This document shows, piece by piece, positions 7,060-10,458 of a DNA stretch of 10,458 nucleotides. The translations under genes were made by a program, and so were the position numbers. The notes under the pieces were generated by a model. That model was not told the DNA's origin. It made no database searches and saw only the letters and a list, made by a program, of their open reading frames with translations. Within the stretch, counting starts at the first letter, position 1, and each line of letters begins with the position of its first letter. Source of the stretch: Rhypophila decipiens (taxonomy: Eukaryota; Ascomycota; Sordariomycetes; Sordariales; Naviculisporaceae); assembly GCA_033297075.1 (NCBI GenBank), contig MU858445.1:1-10458 (forward strand), in the 5' to 3' direction.

Positions 7060-8356
7060 ATGTCTTCAATCGATTCTCTTGTAATCTCCGATGAAGTGGT
7101 AAGCAGCAACACCGGTTCCACTGAATATCTTTCATCACAAAAAGTGTTCGAACCTTTCAAGTATTTACCTCTTGATCCCGAAAAGCGTGAAATACGTCTT
7201 CTGAAACTCGACACCTTGACTGTGGAAGATGAGCCTATCCAAGGGACCCTGGAAACTTTCTCACTCACAGCCCAAGATTGTCCTCCGTTTCGTGCACTCT
7301 CCTACGAATGGGGTGATTACGAAGATGCGGTTCACCTCGTTGTCAACGATTGCACCATGGAAATCAGACCAAAACTGATGGCTTTCATCGAATGCTACTG
7401 CCATGCTGTCAATTCCCGTTCGAGAGGAGCAGACCAAGAGGTGCAAATGAACGAATACATCTGGATCGACCAGATCTGCATCGACCAGCACCAAATCAAG
7501 GAGCGAAACCACCAAGTCAAGCTCATGAGCGAAATATTCTCCAATGTGAAGGAAGTAATTGCCTGGTTAGGTTCGGGCCATGAGCACCTCCTGGACTACC
7601 TCTCGAGCGATGACGAATTTCACGAGTGGTGCACTTCGCCGGCTCTGCACCTCGGCTACCTACCGGACCGTCTAGTAGAGTTTCTCAGCTTGTCCTTCTG
7701 GACCCGGTTATGGATACAGCAGGAGTTGGTGCTCGCAAAGCGTGTGGTACTCATGTCAGGGACCATCTGGATTCACGCAGATAAGATGCCACCCGAGCTG
7801 GGATTTAACAGTTGGGTCAAGGCCGAGCCCGCTTTGCATTCCGCCATCACAAAATCACTGGTGCGTGGGAAGGCAAAATCCAGTTTGCCGTTCTACTATG
7901 CCATCACCGTGTTTCCGACCAAGATCTGCGCGGATCCACGAGACAAGGTGTACGGAATTCAGGCCATGCTTCCGCTAAATGACCGAGTCGATGCGATCGA
8001 CTATGAGCTCCCGGTGGACAAAGTTTATAAACAGGCAGTTGAGGTGTACCTCAAAACGCTGGGCTCCGTTCGGGATACGGCTTTTCAGGTCGAAGACATT
8101 TACAGACCTGTTATTGACCTCGGCATCAGTATGGGGCTAGAGGCTGAAGAAGCAATGGGGATATACACAAGACTGTGAGTACACCATCTTGGACCTACCT
8201 AGTCTCACCTTGTACTAATTTTTCTGAATGTCCAATAGGGCAGATGATAGGATTTGGAAGATGAATTGGGGTGTACTACGCACCTCAAAATGGGCCGTAC
8301 GACGAATGTACCCGGGAAAGAAAGCACAGAACTCGCGGCAACGGACAATTCAATAA
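7060..8356 (+). CDS. HET-domain protein (heterokaryon incompatibility type), one intron
   Basis: HET domains in fungi mediate the cell-death response when incompatible strains fuse, and many HET genes have unknown partners. Coding is 7060-8174 joined to 8239-8356, giving 410 residues. The HET domain covers about residues 77-240. It shows FRALSYEWGD (77-86), WIDQICIDQ (135-143) followed by ERNHQVKLMSEIFSN, and FWTRLWIQQE (223-232). A downstream DPRDKVYGI (292-300) is common after HET domains. No NACHT, WD40, ankyrin or transmembrane segment follows, so this is the short single-domain type. Unspliced reading stops at TGA 8176-8178. Splicing the 64-base intron adds 38 residues (IWKMNWGVL, then KWAVRRMYPGKK). 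The start has a good context. The gene is convergent with the gene at 8687-9987. The N-terminal 40 residues are Ser-rich and poorly conserved-looking. The family is certain, the partner and trigger unknown. Confidence 0.88.
8175..8238 (+). other. Intron of the HET gene (64 bases)
   Basis: Donor GTGAGT at 8175, branch-like ACTAAT near 8214-8219, acceptor AATAG ending at 8238. It is phase 2 (CT joined to G). It removes an in-frame TGA and keeps the reading frame open to TAA at 8354-8356. Length and signals are typical for filamentous ascomycetes. Confidence 0.75.
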
Positions 8357-8686
8357 TGGGGAGTATAAGTGCTGGGTTAGTGCTCTTCCTGCTAGTCTTG
8401 AGACTCCCTAGTCGGTCAAGCAAGGTGAAGACAAGGCTAGCTACAAGCAGTCTGAGAATGTATAAGTAAATACCTATCCCCCGACCAAACAGCCAAGGCC
8501 TCGTATGTCATTACCTGGCTTTCCTGGGGGGCATACGCCGCGCCCCAGACCCCGGGCGTTTGAGACGAGCAAACAAGCAACAACAAACACCCGGGAGTCA
8601 AAACAACACACACCACCTCTCCCTGAATCCTCATTCTCCGCGACCTTTCCAAACTTGCTCCCCCTCCCTTCGGTTTCGCCCAACTC
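8357..8686. other. Intergenic region between convergent genes
   Basis: About 330 bases separate the stop codons of the HET gene and the Thr-rich gene. The region should contain both 3' ends. No clear gene or structured RNA is seen. Open frames here are short or antisense to the exon at 8687-8828. Confidence 0.5.
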
Positions 8687-9987
8687 TCACAAACAAGGAC
8701 CCTTCCCAAAACCAGCATTATCATCCCCCGGATTCGAGATCGGTTCCTGCAGTAAATTTGTCCCGTTCCCCAACGGACACTTGGTCGTGCTCAAACCACC
8801 CGGGACTGCCTGCGTTCGCGAGTACAGCCTACAGAATGTCGATGTGGTTATTCTATCTTTGATTAGTAGCCACACACACACACAACAAAGGTTAAGCTCG
8901 GGGGTTGTGTAGGTAGAACAAATAAACAAAACTCACCGCCAATACATGCAATTCATCCTATTCCAACAATCCAAACAACACTGTCCTCTAATTTCCTCTC
9001 CCGGCGCCGCACCAGCAATCGTATATCCGTCCATTCTGTACAGCTCGTTTCCCGGCGTGAGAGAATTATACAGCTTCCTTCCTGGCCCGATGTTGATACA
9101 CTCGGAGGGAATCTGTCGTCTGACGTGCGTAGTGCTGGGGTACGACCCCGCGGTAGTCGTCACCGTGTCGGTCACGGTCGTATAGGTCGTGTATACCTCT
9201 GGAACGAGAAAAGTGTAGTATGAGGTTGTTGCGGAGATGTCTCGCACATAGGCGGATTGCGTTTCTGTTCTGGTTGTGCTGGAAAGTGTGGTGGATGTTG
9301 TCGTGGATGTGAAGATGATGCGTGTGGTAGTTGTTGGTGTGCTCAGGGAAAGACAGTTGCATGCCTGGGAGATGGAATTGGATGGGTAGGGAGATATGTA
9401 TGCCGGCAGGTTGCCTCCTCGTTGGACAAGCGCAGCCACAGCGGTCCGCTTGTACACTTCGTCGGCAGGTTCATCGGGTGAGGGCGTGTAGTAGCCTGTT
9501 ATGGTCAGTGGACTGGTGGGAGACTCGGTGATGGTCGTCGTGGCGGTTACTGTCTCGGTCGTGGAGCGGATGGTGGTTGTAGAGACGCCCCGCTGTTTGT
9601 ATATTGTCGTGGAAAGGGAACTGCAGAGCAAAATAGGTTGTTAGTCACTGGGTGTTGGCGGATCTGGGCGATCGAGAATGGAACCACTTACAAGGTTGTC
9701 CAGATTGTAGTGGAGGTTGTCGTGCTTGTGGCGACCTGGGTTTCAATGCTCGTGGTTGTCGTGGTGGAAGTTGTTTCGGTAACGGTCTGGGTGGAGATAC
9801 CGAGGAAGGAGCTGCAAAAGGGTGTAGCTTTGTGGGCCTTGAGAATGGTGACGATGGCTTTGACGCTCTTGCACACATTGTTCCCACGTGCTTCAAGTTC
9901 TACCGCATGTTCAGGCCCGGAGACATTTACTGCAGCGGAGAGGCAGACAAAAGCTGCCAGGAGCAGAGACAACAGGTGAGAACGCAT
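8687..9987 (-). CDS. Secreted Thr-rich, cysteine-containing protein, three exons
   Basis: Exons are 9987-9692, 9620-8937 and 8828-8687, spliced to 373 residues. The ATG at 9987 gives a signal peptide (MRSHLLSLLLAAFVCLSAAV). A module with C39 and C58 follows (ATPFCSSFLGI), then a Thr-rich tract (about 65-150). A second module is next (NLPAYISPYPSNSISQACNC, C186 and C188; CLSL), then another Thr-rich tract (190-265). The C-terminal Cys domain, about 270-372, contains C273, CCLDCW (293-298), C303, KCPLG (C344) and a final GKGPCL. Thr-rich tracts of this kind are usually O-mannosylated stalks, so a wall-associated or extracellular protein is likely. Dibasic KR (156-157) and RR (266-267) could be Kex2 sites. 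No GPI signal is seen. It looks like a Pezizomycotina family of unknown function with a PAN/apple-like tail. The ending GKGPC supports the three-exon model over the shorter unspliced frame. Confidence 0.82.
8829..8936 (-). other. Intron 2 of the Thr-rich protein gene (108 bases)
   Basis: Donor GTGAGT at 8936, branch candidates CTTAAC and ACTAAT, acceptor TCTGTAG ending at 8829. It is phase 2 and joins CG to G (Arg327). It contains a (CA)7 dinucleotide run on the plus strand. Without splicing, the protein would end at a TGA right after Trp-Arg and lose the last two cysteines. Confidence 0.8.
8871..8884. repeat. (CA)7 microsatellite within an intron
   Basis: Seven exact CA units on the plus strand, inside intron 2 of the Thr-rich gene and between its branch-site candidates, so length changes would not alter the protein. 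Confidence 0.85.
9621..9691 (-). other. Intron 1 of the Thr-rich protein gene (71 bases)
   Basis: Donor GTAAGT at 9691, perfect branch site TGACTAAC, acceptor CTCTGCAG ending at 9621. It is phase 2 and joins TT to T (Phe99). Both flanking frames are Thr-rich and continuous across the junction, and the unspliced frame stops at TAA immediately after the donor. Confidence 0.88.
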
Positions 9988-10066
9988 CGTGAAGGTGCTG
10001 GTGAGTCTTTGTTTGACCAGCAAAAGTTGAACATACAGATTTCTCCATCTTTGACCTGAAGCTCAC

Positions 10067-10097
10067 TTTAATACTTTGTTTACACCGCATATAATAT
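10067..10097 (-). promoter_or_regulatory. AT-rich TATA-like elements upstream of the Thr-rich gene
   Basis: On the minus strand TATATTATATG and then TATTAAAG lie about 80-110 bases before the ATG at 9987, a normal distance for a fungal core promoter. The leader ends in a CACGATGCG start context. Confidence 0.4.
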
Positions 10098-10289
10098 AGC
10101 TGTTTGTCTCGCATCCGCTGCACGCGAACGGGAGATACGAGCGAGCTCAGCCATCTCGACGCTTGTCTGGGGGGATACAGGCACCCGAGTGGCTTTTGCT
10201 TCCTTCTGTCGGCCTTGGCGTGTGAACCACAAGGTGCCAGGTGCCATGCCTATGTTGAAAGGTAAGCACCGTATCTGTGTGAGCCGCAT
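10080..10289 (-). CDS. Possible small protein or upstream ORF, 69 residues
   Basis: The ATG at 10289 sits in a good context (AAAACTATG) at the end of a pyrimidine-rich leader, about 65 bases after a clean TATA box (10360-10351). The 69-residue product (MRLTQIRCLPFNIG, later ARISRSRAADARQ) shows no recognised motif, no signal peptide and no membrane segment. If the TATA box serves the Thr-rich gene, this is an upstream ORF that ends about 90 bases before the main ATG. If not, it may be an independent small gene or the first exon of something else. The support is mainly the promoter and leader layout. Confidence 0.22.
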   Translation of the reverse strand: MRLTQIRCLPFNIGMAPGTLWFTRQGRQKEAKATRVPVSPQTSVEMAELARISRSRAADARQTAILYAV

Positions 10290-10350
10290 AGTTTTGGAGG
10301 AGAGTTCCTTGCTTGATTGAGATACCGAACAGATGTGGGAAACTCCGAGT

Positions 10351-10360
10351 CTTTATATAC
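10351..10360 (-). promoter_or_regulatory. TATA box (GTATATAAAG), minus strand
   Basis: GTATATAAAG on the minus strand is followed by a CT-rich leader and an ATG at 10289. The arrangement is typical for a fungal core promoter. The transcript could run on into the Thr-rich gene. Confidence 0.5.
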
Positions 10361-10458
10361 ATGAGTGACCTGACCAATGCAGCTAGATGCTCATTCCAGG
10401 TCCCACATTCCAACACTCCCCCTCGGGACCTCAATCCAAGCACCCTTGATTCAAACCT

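Noticed and set aside
8505..8912. Plus-strand 135-codon Pro/Ser-rich frame
   Set aside because: It is the antisense shadow of exon 3 and intron 2 of the Thr-rich secreted protein gene.
9257..9531. Cys/Gly-rich plus-strand frames opposite the Thr-rich exon
   Set aside because: The Cys/Gly/Val richness is the reverse complement of ACN-rich Thr codons.
1..10458. tRNA, rRNA, CRISPR array or LTR pair
   Set aside because: No cloverleaf, rRNA core sequence, regularly spaced repeats or long terminal direct repeats were seen by eye. A tRNA scan was not run.

Overview
The window reads as nuclear DNA of a filamentous ascomycete (Pezizomycotina, most likely a Sordariomycete). The grounds are short introns (64, 71 and 108 bases) with fungal splice and branch-site consensus, a HET-domain gene, a secreted Thr-rich cysteine protein, and a Tad-like fungal LINE. 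Species cannot be named from sequence alone.

Positions 1-5534 are dominated by a dead non-LTR retrotransposon on the minus strand. The ORF1 (gag-like) remnant lies at 4621-5534. The ORF2 remnant runs from about 3177 down to about 474: the last motif of the endonuclease, then reverse transcriptase, then RNase H. ORF2 carries in-frame stops at 3025, 2952, 2427, 1455, 570 and 474. It also has an early frame change near 2935, a displaced-frame block over the RT active-site region, and lysine in place of the motif A aspartate. Between the two remnants, 3178-4620 holds no recognisable LINE sequence. Instead it contains a non-LINE open frame (3714-4130, minus) and a CCAAT/TATA pair on the same strand.

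Positions 5535-7059 are mostly gene-poor. A two-part open frame (5554-6048, minus) split by one TAA lies directly upstream of ORF1. The rest holds a GATTT hairpin, a CCTAGGTACC-type palindrome and two telomere-like TTAGGG units.

Positions 7060-8356 (plus) carry a HET-domain gene with one intron near its 3' end. Positions 8687-9987 (minus) carry a convergently transcribed three-exon gene for a 373-residue secreted Thr-rich, Cys-containing protein. The last ~470 bases hold the putative promoter of that gene and a second TATA-bearing start region.

The genes do not form an obvious pathway. The picture is an accessory, transposon-littered fungal segment with one self/non-self recognition-type gene and one cell-surface or secreted protein gene. 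I did not find strong evidence of an undescribed system. The most useful results are the corrected gene models and the structure of the broken LINE.
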